Positions 42,261 through 50,801 of a DNA stretch of 64,000 nucleotides are shown here, piece after piece. The stretch comes from Propionibacteriales bacterium (lineage in GTDB: Bacteria > Actinomycetota > Actinomycetes > Propionibacteriales > Nocardioidaceae), in NCBI GenBank assembly GCA_009377795.1, contig WHTJ01000001.1, positions 1-64,000 of the forward strand. The letters run 5' to 3'. A program made the position numbers and the translations under genes. Below the pieces are notes generated by a model. It was not told the DNA's origin, made no database searches, and saw only the letters and a program-made list of their open reading frames with translations. The stretch's first letter is position 1. Each line of letters starts with the position of its first letter.

Positions 42261-43445
42261 ATGGCCACGAGCATGAGTCAGGACTACTACGAGATCCTCG
42301 GCATCTCGCGGGACGCGAGCCAGGAGGAGATCAAGAAGGCGTACCGACGGCTCGCGCGTCAGCTGCATCCAGACGTCAACCCGGACGCGGAGACCCAGGA
42401 CCGGTTCAAGGACGTCACCCGGGCCTACGAGGTGCTCTCCGATCCGCAGAAGCGCGAGATGTACGACCTCGGCGGCGATCCGACGACCACGGCCGCGGGC
42501 GGCGGCTTCGGGCAGGGCTTCTCGTTCACCGACATCATGGACGCCTTCTTCGGCCAGCAGGGCGCGACCACTCGCGGGCCGCGATCCCGGGTGCGCCGCG
42601 GCCAGGACGCCCTGATCCGGCTCGAGGTCGAGCTGGCCGAGGCCGCGTTCGGGGCGACCCGTCAGCTCAAGGTCGACACCGCGGTGGCGTGTACGACGTG
42701 TGGCGGGGACGGCGCCGCACCCGGCTCCGGGCCGGTCCGATGCGAGACCTGTCGCGGGCGCGGTGAGATCCACCAGGTGCAGCGGTCGTTCCTGGGCGAC
42801 ATCCGCACCATGCGGCCGTGTCCCGCGTGCCGGGGGTACGGAACGGTGATCGCGGACCCGTGCAAGGAGTGCTCCGGCGACGGCCGGGTCCGGGCCCGCC
42901 GTACCATCACGGTCAAGATCCCGGCGGGCGTCGACGACGGCACTCGGGTCCAGCTGGGCGGCCAGGGCGAGGTGGGCCCCGGCGGCGGACCGGCGGGCGA
43001 CCTGTACGTCGAGATCCACGTCGCCCCGCACCCGGTCTTCTCGCGCGACGGCGACGACCTGCACTGCACCATCACGCTGCCGATGACGGCGGCCGCGCTC
43101 GGTACCAAGACCGACCTGCCCGTTCTGGAGGCGGACGTGCTGAGCGCCGACGATTCCGAACCGAGCGAGACCAGCGTGCCGGTGGACATCAAGCCCGGTA
43201 CCCAGTCCGGGGAGACCATCGTGCTGAATGCGCGAGGCGTTCCCCGGCTGCGCGGAGTCGGCCGCGGTGATCTCGTCGTACACGTCGTCGTCGAGACCCC
43301 GACCCGGCTCGACCAGCGCCAGGAGGAGCTGCTGCGCGATCTGGCGCAGCTGCGCGAGGAGGAGCAGTCCTCCGGGTCCGTGGGCAGCCCGCCGTCGCAT
43401 CGCGGGGTCTTCGGGCGGCTGCGCGACGCGTTCGGTCCGCGCTGA
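42261..43445 (+). CDS. dnaJ: Chaperone DnaJ
   Basis: 394 residues. The J-domain has HPD at 36-38 ([12 protein letters not shown]). It is followed by a Gly/Phe-rich linker ([12 protein letters not shown]), four zinc-finger repeats ([32 protein letters not shown]) and the C-terminal substrate domains. A 26-residue Ser/Glu-rich segment interrupts the C-terminal beta domain ([13 protein letters not shown]). It stimulates DnaK ATPase and delivers clients. It is in the hrcA-dnaJ-rsmE operon (rsmE 17 bp downstream). ATG 42273 is a possible alternative start. Confidence 0.96.
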   Translation: MATSMSQDYYEILGISRDASQEEIKKAYRRLARQLHPDVNPDAETQDRFKDVTRAYEVLSDPQKREMYDLGGDPTTTAAGGGFGQGFSFTDIMDAFFGQQGATTRGPRSRVRRGQDALIRLEVELAEAAFGATRQLKVDTAVACTTCGGDGAAPGSGPVRCETCRGRGEIHQVQRSFLGDIRTMRPCPACRGYGTVIADPCKECSGDGRVRARRTITVKIPAGVDDGTRVQLGGQGEVGPGGGPAGDLYVEIHVAPHPVFSRDGDDLHCTITLPMTAAALGTKTDLPVLEADVLSADDSEPSETSVPVDIKPGTQSGETIVLNARGVPRLRGVGRGDLVVHVVVETPTRLDQRQEELLRDLAQLREEEQSSGSVGSPPSHRGVFGRLRDAFGPR

Positions 43446-43462
43446 GTGTTCCGCTCCCGGCG

Positions 43463-44197
43463 ATGAGCGCTCCGCTCTTCCTGGTCGACGAGGCCCGGTT
43501 GCGCGACGATCCGATCGTGCTGGACGGCGACGAGGGACGGCATGCGGCGGTGGTACGCCGGATCCGGATCGGCGAGCGGGTCGACCTGGGCGACGGCGCC
43601 GGACAGGTCGCCCGGTGCGTCGTCTCGGACGCCTCGCGGTCCGGACTGGTCTGCCGGGTCGAGAGCAGGTACGCCGAGCCGCCGCCGTCGCCGCGACTGG
43701 TCGTCGTACAGGCTCTGCCCAAGGGTGACCGCGCCCTGGCGGCGGTCGAGATGCTGACCGAGGTCGGTGCCGACGTGATCGTGCCCTGGACGGCCGCGCG
43801 GTGTGTCGTGCGATGGTCGGGCGAGCGCGCCGACAAGGCGCTCGCGAGGTGGCGTTCCACGGCCCGCGAGGCCGCGAAGCAGTCGCGCCGCGCATGGGTG
43901 CCCGAGGTGACCGATCCGGCGTCGACCGACCGGGTGGCGACGGTGCTGGGTTCCGCCGAGCTGTCCGTCGTCCTCCACGAGGCCGCGGAACGGCCGCTGG
44001 CGAGTCTCGCCGTGCCGACCGGGGGAGACGTGGTGCTGGTCGTCGGGCCGGAGGGCGGCATCGACGACCGGGAGCTGGCCGGCTTCGCGGACGCCGGTGC
44101 GCAGCCGGTGCGCCTCGGGTCGTCCGTCCTGCGGACCTCCACGGCGGGGGTCGCGGCGGCCGCCGCCCTGCTGTCGCGGACGCCGCGCTGGGCCTAG
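43463..44197 (+). CDS. rsmE: 16S rRNA m3U1498 methyltransferase RsmE
   Basis: 244 residues. A PUA-like N-terminus (LDGDEGRHAAVVRRIRIGERVDLGDG) is followed by a SPOUT-fold domain with VVQALPKGDRALAAVEMLTEVGAD, WRSTAREAAKQSRRAWVPEV, VVLVVGPEGGIDDRELAGF and LGSSVLRTSTAGVAAAAAL. It methylates U1498 of 16S rRNA at N3 using SAM via the trefoil knot. It is the third gene of the hrcA-dnaJ operon, a common actinobacterial arrangement. The next gene (anti-sigma-like) is convergent. Confidence 0.95.
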   Translation: MSAPLFLVDEARLRDDPIVLDGDEGRHAAVVRRIRIGERVDLGDGAGQVARCVVSDASRSGLVCRVESRYAEPPPSPRLVVVQALPKGDRALAAVEMLTEVGADVIVPWTAARCVVRWSGERADKALARWRSTAREAAKQSRRAWVPEVTDPASTDRVATVLGSAELSVVLHEAAERPLASLAVPTGGDVVLVVGPEGGIDDRELAGFADAGAQPVRLGSSVLRTSTAGVAAAAALLSRTPRWA

Positions 44198-44215
44198 GGC
44201 CGGCCGGGACCGGGA

Positions 44216-45214
44216 CTACTCGACCGTGAAGTCCTTGGTGTCGATGTCTCGTCGGCCGCCGAGCGCGGTGTCCTCGGCGAACGCGGTCAGCGTGTAGTTC
44301 CCTGGGTCGAGCCGCCGGGTCTCGGACCACGGACTCCACTCGAAGCCGACCCTCGCCGTCGTCGGCCAGGTGTCGATCACCCGGCCCTCACGGCGGAGCT
44401 CGAGCACGACGGTGCCCTCGTACACCGCGGCCATCCCGCGGAACGTCACCGGGCTGCTGACCGCGTCATCCTGTGCCGGTTTGTTGATCCAGATGGCGGC
44501 GAGGTCCGCCAGCGGGTCCGGCGGATCGACCTCCTCGAACCGCGGCTCGCCGTCCACCTGCACGACGACATCGGCCTTGGCTCCGGCCGCGCGGCGCACG
44601 GTCCACTCCAGCTGGCTGACCACCGGGCTCTGATCGCGGCCCGGATCCGGGGCGGCGGTCAGGTCGACGGTGATCACGTCGTCGGTGACGTCCACCGAGT
44701 TGACCTCGGCGTCGAGCTCCAGCCAGGGATTGGTGTAGTCCGGATCCTCGGGCGCCGCGGTGAGCAGCTCCTGGGCGGCCGCGTGGGCGGGTCCCTCCTC
44801 CAGATCGGGGACGAGGTGCGTCTCCCGGTACAGCCTGGGGAGGTCCGGCCCCTCCGAGCCCGCCTCGCCCTTGGTCTCCGGTGTCGCGTCGAGGTAGTAG
44901 ATCTCCGCGGGTACGGTCCCGACGGCCTCGGTGGGTCGCGGATCGGCCGGGTCGGGCGGGCCCGGCGTGACCCGCGGTCCCTCGCCGCCGATCGTCATCA
45001 CCGCGAGGATGGTGGCCGCGGTCGCCAGTGCCGCGGCGCCCGCGGCCGCCCACCATCTGCGGGATGAGGTACGCCGCCGCCTGCGGCGGCCGGCCGACGA
45101 GACCGTCGTACGCGCCCGGATCTCGGCCAGCCCCTCGCGGGGCTCGACCCGCCGAGCCTCGTGTTCGAGTGCCTCGCGAACCCGGCGTTCCAGGTCATCC
45201 CGAGTGGCGTTCAC
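44216..45214 (-). CDS. Membrane-anchored GerMN/Gmad2-like protein, sigma-factor partner
   Basis: 332 residues from GTG 45214, which overlaps the sigma-factor stop by 4 bp. An N-terminal acidic/basic cytoplasmic region (about 1-55) precedes one membrane helix (WWAAAGAAALATAATILAVM). The extracytoplasmic part has a GerMN-like domain (AAAQELLTAAPEDPDYTNPW, then VDLTAAPDPGRDQS) and a C-terminal Gmad2 immunoglobulin-like domain (SSPVTFRGMAAVYEGTVVLELRREG). The topology fits an anti-sigma-like partner of the coupled sigma factor, but a spore or cell-wall role is not excluded. Direct anti-sigma activity is inference. Confidence 0.75.
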   Translation of the reverse strand: MNATRDDLERRVREALEHEARRVEPREGLAEIRARTTVSSAGRRRRRRTSSRRWWAAAGAAALATAATILAVMTIGGEGPRVTPGPPDPADPRPTEAVGTVPAEIYYLDATPETKGEAGSEGPDLPRLYRETHLVPDLEEGPAHAAAQELLTAAPEDPDYTNPWLELDAEVNSVDVTDDVITVDLTAAPDPGRDQSPVVSQLEWTVRRAAGAKADVVVQVDGEPRFEEVDPPDPLADLAAIWINKPAQDDAVSSPVTFRGMAAVYEGTVVLELRREGRVIDTWPTTARVGFEWSPWSETRRLDPGNYTLTAFAEDTALGGRRDIDTKDFTVE

Positions 45215-45747
45215 GATTCTCCCTCCAGAGTCTTGCGCAGCGCCGCCATCCCGCGCGAGCTGTGGCTCTTGACCGCACCCCGGCTGCATCCCATGGCGCG
45301 CGCGATGTCGGCCTCCGACAGGTCGACGTAGTAGCGCAGGACGATCGCCTCACGCTGGCGTTCCGGCAGCCCGCGGATCGCCTCCAGCACCGCGCGATAC
45401 TCGCCCGCGATCATCGCGTCGTGCTCCGCGCTGGCGGCGTCCGGCATGGGCTTCGGCTGGTGCTTGTGCCGTACGGCCCGGTGCCGCAGGACGGATCGCG
45501 AGCGGTTCACGACCGCCTGCCGGAGATAGGCCAGCCCGTTCTCCGGGTCCCGGAGCCGGTGCCAGCGGCCGTGCATGGCGACGAACGCGTCCTGTACCAC
45601 CTCCTCCGCCTCGGCGATGTTGCGCAGCAGCAGGGCGGACAGCCTCACCAGCTCCGGGTAGTGCTCGGAATGCAGGCGGGTGACCGCATCGTCTGCGTCG
45701 TACGGGTCGTACGGGTCGTACGCGTCGTGCGCCGGCGTCGGCGGCAT
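45211..45747 (-). CDS. SigE-family ECF sigma factor
   Basis: 178 residues from ATG 45747, with GGAGAGCGAGAG upstream. Sigma-2 (HSEHYPELVRLSALLLRNIAEAEEVVQDAFVAMHGRW) and sigma-4 (LPERQREAIVLRYYVDLSEADIARAMGCSRGAVKSHSSRGMAAL) are typical of SigE-type 70-family members. A DPYDPYDADD repeat near the N-terminus comes from a repeated GTCGTACGG word (45697-45730). The coupled downstream Gmad2-like membrane protein probably controls it. ATG 45813 is an alternative that adds a basic extension. Confidence 0.9.
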   Translation of the reverse strand: MPPTPAHDAYDPYDPYDADDAVTRLHSEHYPELVRLSALLLRNIAEAEEVVQDAFVAMHGRWHRLRDPENGLAYLRQAVVNRSRSVLRHRAVRHKHQPKPMPDAASAEHDAMIAGEYRAVLEAIRGLPERQREAIVLRYYVDLSEADIARAMGCSRGAVKSHSSRGMAALRKTLEGES

Positions 45748-45926
45748 GCTCTCTCGCTCTCCGGATGCCCCGGCGGAAACGGCCCGACGGCCGCGTGCGG
45801 TGATAACCCTCACGCAATGAAGACGCCGAGGTCGGTGTCGTGGTTTACGCCTTCCTCCTCATGATGAACGAACCGATAGCCTCGGACCCGGCTCGACGCA
45901 CCGGTGACAGAGGAGGAGTGATCGCC

Positions 45927-46277
45927 GTGACGACCGACTCGGACTGCCTGTTCTGCAAGATCGTCGCTGGGGACGTACCGAGCGAGAAGGTGCGCGACAG
46001 CGAGCGGACGTACACCTTCCGCGACATCAACCCGCAGGCACCCACGCACGTGCTGGTGATCCCGAAGGACCACCACCCCGACGTGGGCTCGCTGGCCGCG
46101 TCGGATCCGGGACTGCTCGGCGAGGTGGTGCGCGAGTGCGCCGCGGTCGCCGCGGACGAGAAGCTCGACGCCGGCCACCGGGTGGTGTTCAACACCGGCG
46201 CCGGGGCCGGGCAGACGGTCTTCCACGTCCACGCCCACGTGCTCGGTGGGCGGCCGATGACCTGGCCGCCCGGCTGA
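45927..46277 (+). CDS. HIT-domain nucleotide-binding protein
   Basis: 116 residues from GTG 45927, with AGGAGG upstream. DCLFCKIVAGDVPSEKV, HVLVIPKDHH and the catalytic triad motif FHVHAHVLGGRPMTWPPG (HxHxH) are the HIT/HINT hydrolase signature. The Cys pair near the N-terminus (CLFC) is typical of bacterial Hint-type proteins. It hydrolyses AMP-N or AMP-amidate bonds in the cytosol. A TAGCCT word at 45877 may be its -10. It is divergent from the sigma-factor gene and upstream of phoH. Confidence 0.93.
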   Translation: MTTDSDCLFCKIVAGDVPSEKVRDSERTYTFRDINPQAPTHVLVIPKDHHPDVGSLAASDPGLLGEVVRECAAVAADEKLDAGHRVVFNTGAGAGQTVFHVHAHVLGGRPMTWPPG

Positions 46278-46422
46278 CGCAGGGTAGGCAGACCGGACGT
46301 ATCGGTCAGAGACGGCGCCCGGATGAATCGGCCGCGGACTGATAACGGGTGGCGGAAGCCCGTACCATGGGAGTCGACCTTGCACGCCGTACGAGGGGAG
46401 ATGGCCACACCCGGGCCGGCCG

Positions 46423-47439
46423 ATGGCTGAAACCGCGACACCTCACACCACTGTCGTCATTCCCTCGAGCGTCCCCATGGTCGCTCTGCTCGGGCCGCAG
46501 GACGAGTTCCTGATGATCATCGAGCAGGCCTTCGAGGCGTCCGTCCATGTCCGCGGAAACGAGGTCACGCTGTCCGGGTCGCCGGCCGAGGTCCACCTGA
46601 TCGAGCGGCTGTTCGACGAGCTGGTGACCATGCTGCGTACCGGGCAGGGCCTCACCTCGGAGACGGTGGAGCGGTCCATCGGGATGCTGCGCTCCGAGAC
46701 CACCGAGCGGCCGGCCGAGGTGCTGACCACCAACATCCTGTCCAGTCGGGGCCGGACCATCCGCCCCAAGTCGCTCAACCAGAAGCGCTACGTCGACGCG
46801 ATCGACAAGCACACCGTCGTGTTCTCCATCGGGCCCGCCGGCACCGGCAAGACCTACCTGGCGATGGCGAAGGCCGTCCAGGCGCTGCAGGAGAAGGAGG
46901 CGAACCGGATCATCCTGACCCGGCCGGCCGTGGAGGCGGGCGAGCGGCTGGGGTTCCTGCCCGGCACGCTCTCGGAGAAGATCGACCCGTACCTCCGCCC
47001 GCTGTACGACGCGCTGCACGACATGATCGACCCGGACTCGATTCCGAGACTGCTCACCGCGGGCACCATCGAGGTGGCGCCGCTCGCGTACATGCGGGGG
47101 CGCACGCTCAACGACGCGTTCATCATCCTCGACGAGGCGCAGAACACCTCGCCGGAGCAGATGAAGATGTTCCTCACCCGGCTGGGGTTCGGCTCGAAGA
47201 TGGTGGTCACGGGTGACATCACCCAGATCGACCGGCCGGCGGGCGCCGACAGCGGACTGAACGTCGTCCGCGACATCCTCACGGACGTGTCCGACATCCA
47301 CTTCTCCTGGCTCACCAGCCACGACGTCGTACGCCACAAGCTGGTGGGGAGCATCGTGGCCGCGTACGACGCCTACGAGGCCGCCGACCGCAGACCGCAC
47401 GTCGCGCCGGCCAGCCACCTGCCGCGTTCCCAGCATTGA
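46423..47439 (+). CDS. phoH: PhoH-family ATPase
   Basis: 338 residues. Walker A GPAGTGKTYLA is at 138-147. VILTRPAVEAGERLGFLPGTLSEKIDPYLRP is the family's conserved stretch, and IILDEAQNTSPEQMKMFLTRLG the Walker B region. The N-terminal 100 residues resemble KH-like RNA-binding PhoH extensions. PhoH proteins are predicted RNA helicase-like ATPases and occur directly before ybeY in most bacteria, as here (stop 14 bp before ybeY). TACCAT at 46363 may be the -10. Confidence 0.94.
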   Translation: MAETATPHTTVVIPSSVPMVALLGPQDEFLMIIEQAFEASVHVRGNEVTLSGSPAEVHLIERLFDELVTMLRTGQGLTSETVERSIGMLRSETTERPAEVLTTNILSSRGRTIRPKSLNQKRYVDAIDKHTVVFSIGPAGTGKTYLAMAKAVQALQEKEANRIILTRPAVEAGERLGFLPGTLSEKIDPYLRPLYDALHDMIDPDSIPRLLTAGTIEVAPLAYMRGRTLNDAFIILDEAQNTSPEQMKMFLTRLGFGSKMVVTGDITQIDRPAGADSGLNVVRDILTDVSDIHFSWLTSHDVVRHKLVGSIVAAYDAYEAADRRPHVAPASHLPRSQH

Positions 47440-47450
47440 ACGAGTCACTC

Positions 47451-47990
47451 ATGGGCATCGAGGTCCTGAACGAGTCTGGTGAGAGCGCCGACGTCTCCTC
47501 CCTGAGCAGGCTGAGCCGGTTCGTGCTCGACCGGATGCGGATCCATCCGCAGGCCGAGCTGTGCGTGAAGCTGGTCGACCCGGAGACCATCGCGACGCTC
47601 AATGCCCAGTGGATGGACGGGACGGGTCCCACCGACGTACTCGCGTTTCCGATGGACGAGCTGCGCCCGAGCCCGGGGTCCGAGGAGCCGGCGCCCGGCG
47701 TCGTCGGCGACGTCGTGCTCTGCCCGCGGGTCGCGGCGGGCCAGGCGGCCGCCCACGGGCAGTCGGCGCAGGACGAGATCGACCTCCTGCTCATCCATGG
47801 CGTCCTGCACCTTCTGGGCTTCGATCATGCGGAGCCGGAGGAACACCGCGAGATGTTCGGTCTGCAGGCCAGGTTGCTGGGGGAGTGGCAAGGGGTACGA
47901 CGCGGGGAGGAACCGAGCGAGCCGGCTCGCGAACAGGGCAGCGCGGTGAGGCGAATTCCTCCGACCAGCGCGAGCGAGGCGGAGGCATGA
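47451..47990 (+). CDS. ybeY: rRNA maturation endoribonuclease YbeY
   Basis: 179 residues from ATG 47451. The zinc motif HGVLHLLGFDH supplies His116, His120 and His126. MDGTGPTDVLAFPMDE and GDVVLCP are the other conserved parts. It acts in 16S rRNA 3' end maturation and rRNA quality control. The C-terminal tail after the zinc motif (RRGEEPSEPAREQG...ASEAEA) is longer than usual and charged. Its TGA overlaps the next ATG (ATGA). It belongs to the phoH-ybeY-CNNM operon. Confidence 0.95.
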   Translation: MGIEVLNESGESADVSSLSRLSRFVLDRMRIHPQAELCVKLVDPETIATLNAQWMDGTGPTDVLAFPMDELRPSPGSEEPAPGVVGDVVLCPRVAAGQAAAHGQSAQDEIDLLLIHGVLHLLGFDHAEPEEHREMFGLQARLLGEWQGVRRGEEPSEPAREQGSAVRRIPPTSASEAEA

Positions 47991-49312
47991 CGCCGGACGA
48001 CTTATGGCTGCTCGGCACAGCGGTGTTGTCGGTCTTCCTCGCCGGGCTGGTGGCCAGTGCCGAGGCCGCTCTGTCGTCGGTCTCGAAGGTTCGTGCGGAC
48101 GAGCTGGTCCGTGAGGGCAGGCCCGGCGCCGCGCGGCTGCGCGACGTCGTCGACGACGCGCCCCGTTATCTCAACAACGCGATGCTGTTGCGTCTCGCCG
48201 CTGAGATCGCCGCCATCGTGCTGGTGACCGTCGTGAGCATGGACCTGCTGGACCGGCAGTGGGCCGAGCTGACCGTCACGATCGTCGTCATGCTGGTGGT
48301 GTCGTACGTCGTCATCGGTGTGGGCCCGCGCACTCTCGGTCGTCAGCACAGCGAGCGGGTCGCGCTGGCATCGGCCGGGCCGCTGAAGCTGGCCACGGCC
48401 GTACTGGCACCGCTCACCCAGCTGCTGATCCGGATCGGCAACGCGCTCACGCCCGGCAAGGGGTTCGCCGAGGGTCCGTTCGCCAGCGAGGCGGAGCTGC
48501 GGGAGCTGGTCGATCTCGCCGAGCAGAGCTCGCTGATCGAGTCCGGCGAGAGCCGGATGATCCAGCGGGTGTTCGAGCTGGGCGACACGTTGGCGCGGGA
48601 GGTGATGGTGCCGCGTACCGAGATGATCTTCATCGAGCAGCAGAAGACGCTGCGGCAGATGATGTCGCTGGCGTTGCGCAGCGGCTTCTCCCGCATTCCG
48701 GTCGTCGGTGAGGATCTCGACGACGTCGTCGGCGTGGTGTATCTCAAGGATGTCACCAAGCGGGTCTTCGACAAGCACGAGGCCGAGACCACGGAGCGGG
48801 TCGAGTCCATGGTGCGCGAGGCGATGTTCGTGCCGGACACGAAGCCGGTCGACGAGCTGATGCGGGCGATGCAGACCCAGCGGATGCATGTGGCGATCGT
48901 CGTCGACGAGTACGGCGGGACGGCCGGGCTGGTCACCATCGAGGACATCATCGAGGAGATCGTCGGCGAGATCACTGACGAGTACGACGCCACGTCGAAC
49001 GACATCGAGCAGCTCGGGAACGGCTCGGTACGGGTGGCGGCCCGGCTGTCGCTGGACGATCTCGGGGAGGCGCTCGACGTACACCTGGACGACGAGGACG
49101 TCGACTCCGTGGGCGGCCTGATGGCCAAGCACCTCGGGCGGGTGCCCATCCCCGGTGCGGAGGTGACCATCGAGTCGCTGCGGTTCGTCGCCGAGGCGCC
49201 GAGCGGCCGGCGTAACCGCCTGGGCACCGTGATCGTGTCCCGGCCCGGCTCCGACGGCGGCCGGGAGACCGCGCCCAACTCCGCGGGCAACGGCACCGTC
49301 GCCAGGAAATAG
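47987..49312 (+). CDS. CNNM/CBS-domain hemolysin-like membrane protein (CorC/HlyC family)
   Basis: 441 residues. The N-terminal CNNM transmembrane region (GTAVLSVFLAGLVASAEAALSSVSKVRADELV, then ILVTVVSMDLL) is followed by two CBS domains (LAREVMVPRTEMIFIEQQKTL and MQTQRMHVAIVVDEYGGTAGLVTIEDIIEEIVGEI) and a C-terminal CorC/HlyC domain (VAARLSLDDLGEALDVHL). These proteins handle Mg2+ or Na+ export. ATG 47987 overlaps the ybeY stop. The gene order with era is conserved in actinobacteria. Confidence 0.93.
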   Translation: MTPDDLWLLGTAVLSVFLAGLVASAEAALSSVSKVRADELVREGRPGAARLRDVVDDAPRYLNNAMLLRLAAEIAAIVLVTVVSMDLLDRQWAELTVTIVVMLVVSYVVIGVGPRTLGRQHSERVALASAGPLKLATAVLAPLTQLLIRIGNALTPGKGFAEGPFASEAELRELVDLAEQSSLIESGESRMIQRVFELGDTLAREVMVPRTEMIFIEQQKTLRQMMSLALRSGFSRIPVVGEDLDDVVGVVYLKDVTKRVFDKHEAETTERVESMVREAMFVPDTKPVDELMRAMQTQRMHVAIVVDEYGGTAGLVTIEDIIEEIVGEITDEYDATSNDIEQLGNGSVRVAARLSLDDLGEALDVHLDDEDVDSVGGLMAKHLGRVPIPGAEVTIESLRFVAEAPSGRRNRLGTVIVSRPGSDGGRETAPNSAGNGTVARK

Positions 49313-49320
49313 CCCCACCC

Positions 49321-49428
49321 TTCGCGCCGAGATTGCAGTTCTGGTCGATCTTGGATCGACCAGAACTGCAATCTCGACGCAACGGGCGTGGCATCTCGGC
49401 GCGAGGCGCATGGCAATCTCGGCGCGAG
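49321..49428. repeat. Palindromic intergenic repeat plus two half-copies
   Basis: The full palindrome is at 49321-49382 (arms of about 30 bp, loop TTG) with inner arm GTTCTGGTCGATC; its right outer arm has one change (CTCGACGCAA). It is followed by GCATCTCGGCGCGAG (49391-49405) and GGCAATCTCGGCGCGAG (49412-49428), two right-hand half-copies in the same orientation. It lies between the CNNM gene and the CDA-like gene. Confidence 0.9.
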
Positions 49429-49466
49429 GCGGGTGGCTGACGGCGTGAGCGGTCGAGTCGGCTCGG

Positions 49467-49472
49467 TACGCT
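49467..49472 (+). promoter_or_regulatory. -10 element of the CDA-like gene (leaderless)
   Basis: TACGCT ends 6 nt before ATG 49479, fitting a leaderless transcript for the CDA-like-era pair. Confidence 0.45.
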
Positions 49473-49478
49473 GACCGC

Positions 49479-49844
49479 ATGTCGGCAGACCCCGCCCGTA
49501 CCCCGGATCCCACCGATCCGGAGGACCTGAAGATCATCACGCTGGCCCGGTCCACCCGCGCCCGGTCGGGCGCCGCGGAGGGTGCGTGCGTACGCGACAC
49601 CGACGGCCGCACATACGCCGCGGGCGCCGTGTCGTTGCCCAGCCTGAGGCTCTCCGCCCTCCAGGTCGCGGTGGCGATGTCCGCATCCAGCGGGGTCACC
49701 GGGCTCGAGGCGGCGGCGGTCGTGACCGCCGCCCACACCGTGGACGAGGCCGGCGTCGCCGCGGTACGGGACGCCGGCGGTTCCGGGCTGCCGATCTACC
49801 GGGCCGACGTCACGGGGACCGTCGGGGGCGTGCTCACCACATGA
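49479..49844 (+). CDS. Cytidine-deaminase-like protein lacking zinc ligands
   Basis: 121 residues. KIITLARSTRARSGAAEGACVRDTDGRTYAAGAVSLPSLRLSALQVAVAMSASSG resembles the fold of small CDA-family proteins, and the protein precedes era in many actinobacteria. However, the zinc-binding His/Cys-Ala-Glu and Pro-Cys-x-x-Cys motifs of real deaminases are absent; Cys37 is the only cysteine. It is probably not a deaminase; a nucleotide-binding or structural role is a guess. Its TGA overlaps the era ATG by 4 bp, so it is coupled to era translation. Confidence 0.75.
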   Translation: MSADPARTPDPTDPEDLKIITLARSTRARSGAAEGACVRDTDGRTYAAGAVSLPSLRLSALQVAVAMSASSGVTGLEAAAVVTAAHTVDEAGVAAVRDAGGSGLPIYRADVTGTVGGVLTT

Positions 49845-50767
49845 GCGGCGGTCCTCACCGGTGTGGGTTCGCCTCCCTCGTCGGCCGGCCCAACGTGGGC
49901 AAGTCGACCCTGACGAACGCGCTGGTGGGTAGCAAGGTCGTCATCACGTCCGAGCGGCCGCAGACCACACGGCACGTGGTGCGCGGAATCCTGACCCGCG
50001 AGGACGCGCAGCTGGTCCTCATCGACACCCCCGGCCTGCATCGACCCCGCACCCTGCTCGGCGAGCGCCTGAACGATCTGGTGCACGCGACGTGGAGCGA
50101 GGTCGACGTGATCGGCGTGTGCTTCCCGGCCGACCAGCGGGTCGGTCCCGGTGACCGGTTCCTGGTCGCTGAGCTGGCGAGGGTGCGCCGTACGCCGAAG
50201 ATCGCGATCGCCACGAAGTCCGACCTGGCCGGCCGGGACCAGCTGGCCGCCCACCTCGCGGCCATCGCCGGCCTGGCCGATGAGCACGCCGACCTGGAGT
50301 GGGAGGAGATCGTCCCGGTCTCGGCGACGGACGGGTACCAGGTGGGCCTGCTCGCGGACCTGCTGGTCGCCCGGTTGCCGGAGGGCCCGGCACTGTACCC
50401 GGAGGGCGAGGTCAGCGACGAGCCCGAGGAGCAGCTGGTCGCCGAGCTGATCCGGGAGGCGGCGCTGAACGGCGTACGGGATGAGCTGCCGCACTCCATC
50501 GCGGTCGTGGTCGAGGAGATGTCACCGCGTGCGGACCGGCCAGCGGACCGCCCGCTGCTCGACGTCTACGCCAACCTGTTCGTCGAGCGGGACAGCCAGA
50601 AATCCATCGTGATCGGCGCGAAGGGTGCTCGGCTCAAGGAGGTGGGCAGCCGGGCGCGGCGGCAGATCGAGGCGATCCTGGGTACGCCGGTCTATCTCGA
50701 CCTGCGGGTCAAGCTGGCCAAGGACTGGCAGCGCGATCCCAAGCAGCTCCGCCGGCTCGGCTTCTAG
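49841..50767 (+). CDS. era: GTPase Era
   Basis: 308 residues from ATG 49841. G1 is GRPNVGKST (15-23). TSERPQTTRHVVRGIL is the switch I region, DTPGLHRPR is G3 and ATKSDLAG is G4. The C-terminal KH domain contains SIVIGAKGARLKEVGSRARRQIEAILGTPVYLDLRVKLAKDWQRD. Era binds 16S rRNA near its 3' end and couples ribosome assembly to the cell cycle. It is in the CDA-like-era pair. A 24-bp duplication at its stop repeats the last codons downstream. Confidence 0.96.
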   Translation: MSGGPHRCGFASLVGRPNVGKSTLTNALVGSKVVITSERPQTTRHVVRGILTREDAQLVLIDTPGLHRPRTLLGERLNDLVHATWSEVDVIGVCFPADQRVGPGDRFLVAELARVRRTPKIAIATKSDLAGRDQLAAHLAAIAGLADEHADLEWEEIVPVSATDGYQVGLLADLLVARLPEGPALYPEGEVSDEPEEQLVAELIREAALNGVRDELPHSIAVVVEEMSPRADRPADRPLLDVYANLFVERDSQKSIVIGAKGARLKEVGSRARRQIEAILGTPVYLDLRVKLAKDWQRDPKQLRRLGF

Positions 50768-50801
50768 CAACAAATCAGCCTGGGCTTCTAGCAACAAATC
50801 A
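50761..50801. repeat. Tandem duplication at the 3' end of era
   Basis: CTTCTAGCAACAAATCA occurs at 50761-50777, where it includes the era stop TAG, and again at 50785-50801, a period of 24 bp. The second copy overlaps the last codons of the convergent lipoprotein gene. A recent slippage duplication is likely. Confidence 0.8.

Noticed and set aside
42171-44339. Long minus-strand open reading frame opposite dnaJ and rsmE
   Set aside because: Low-complexity Arg/Pro-rich translation opposite two well-defined genes; a shadow of their codon use.
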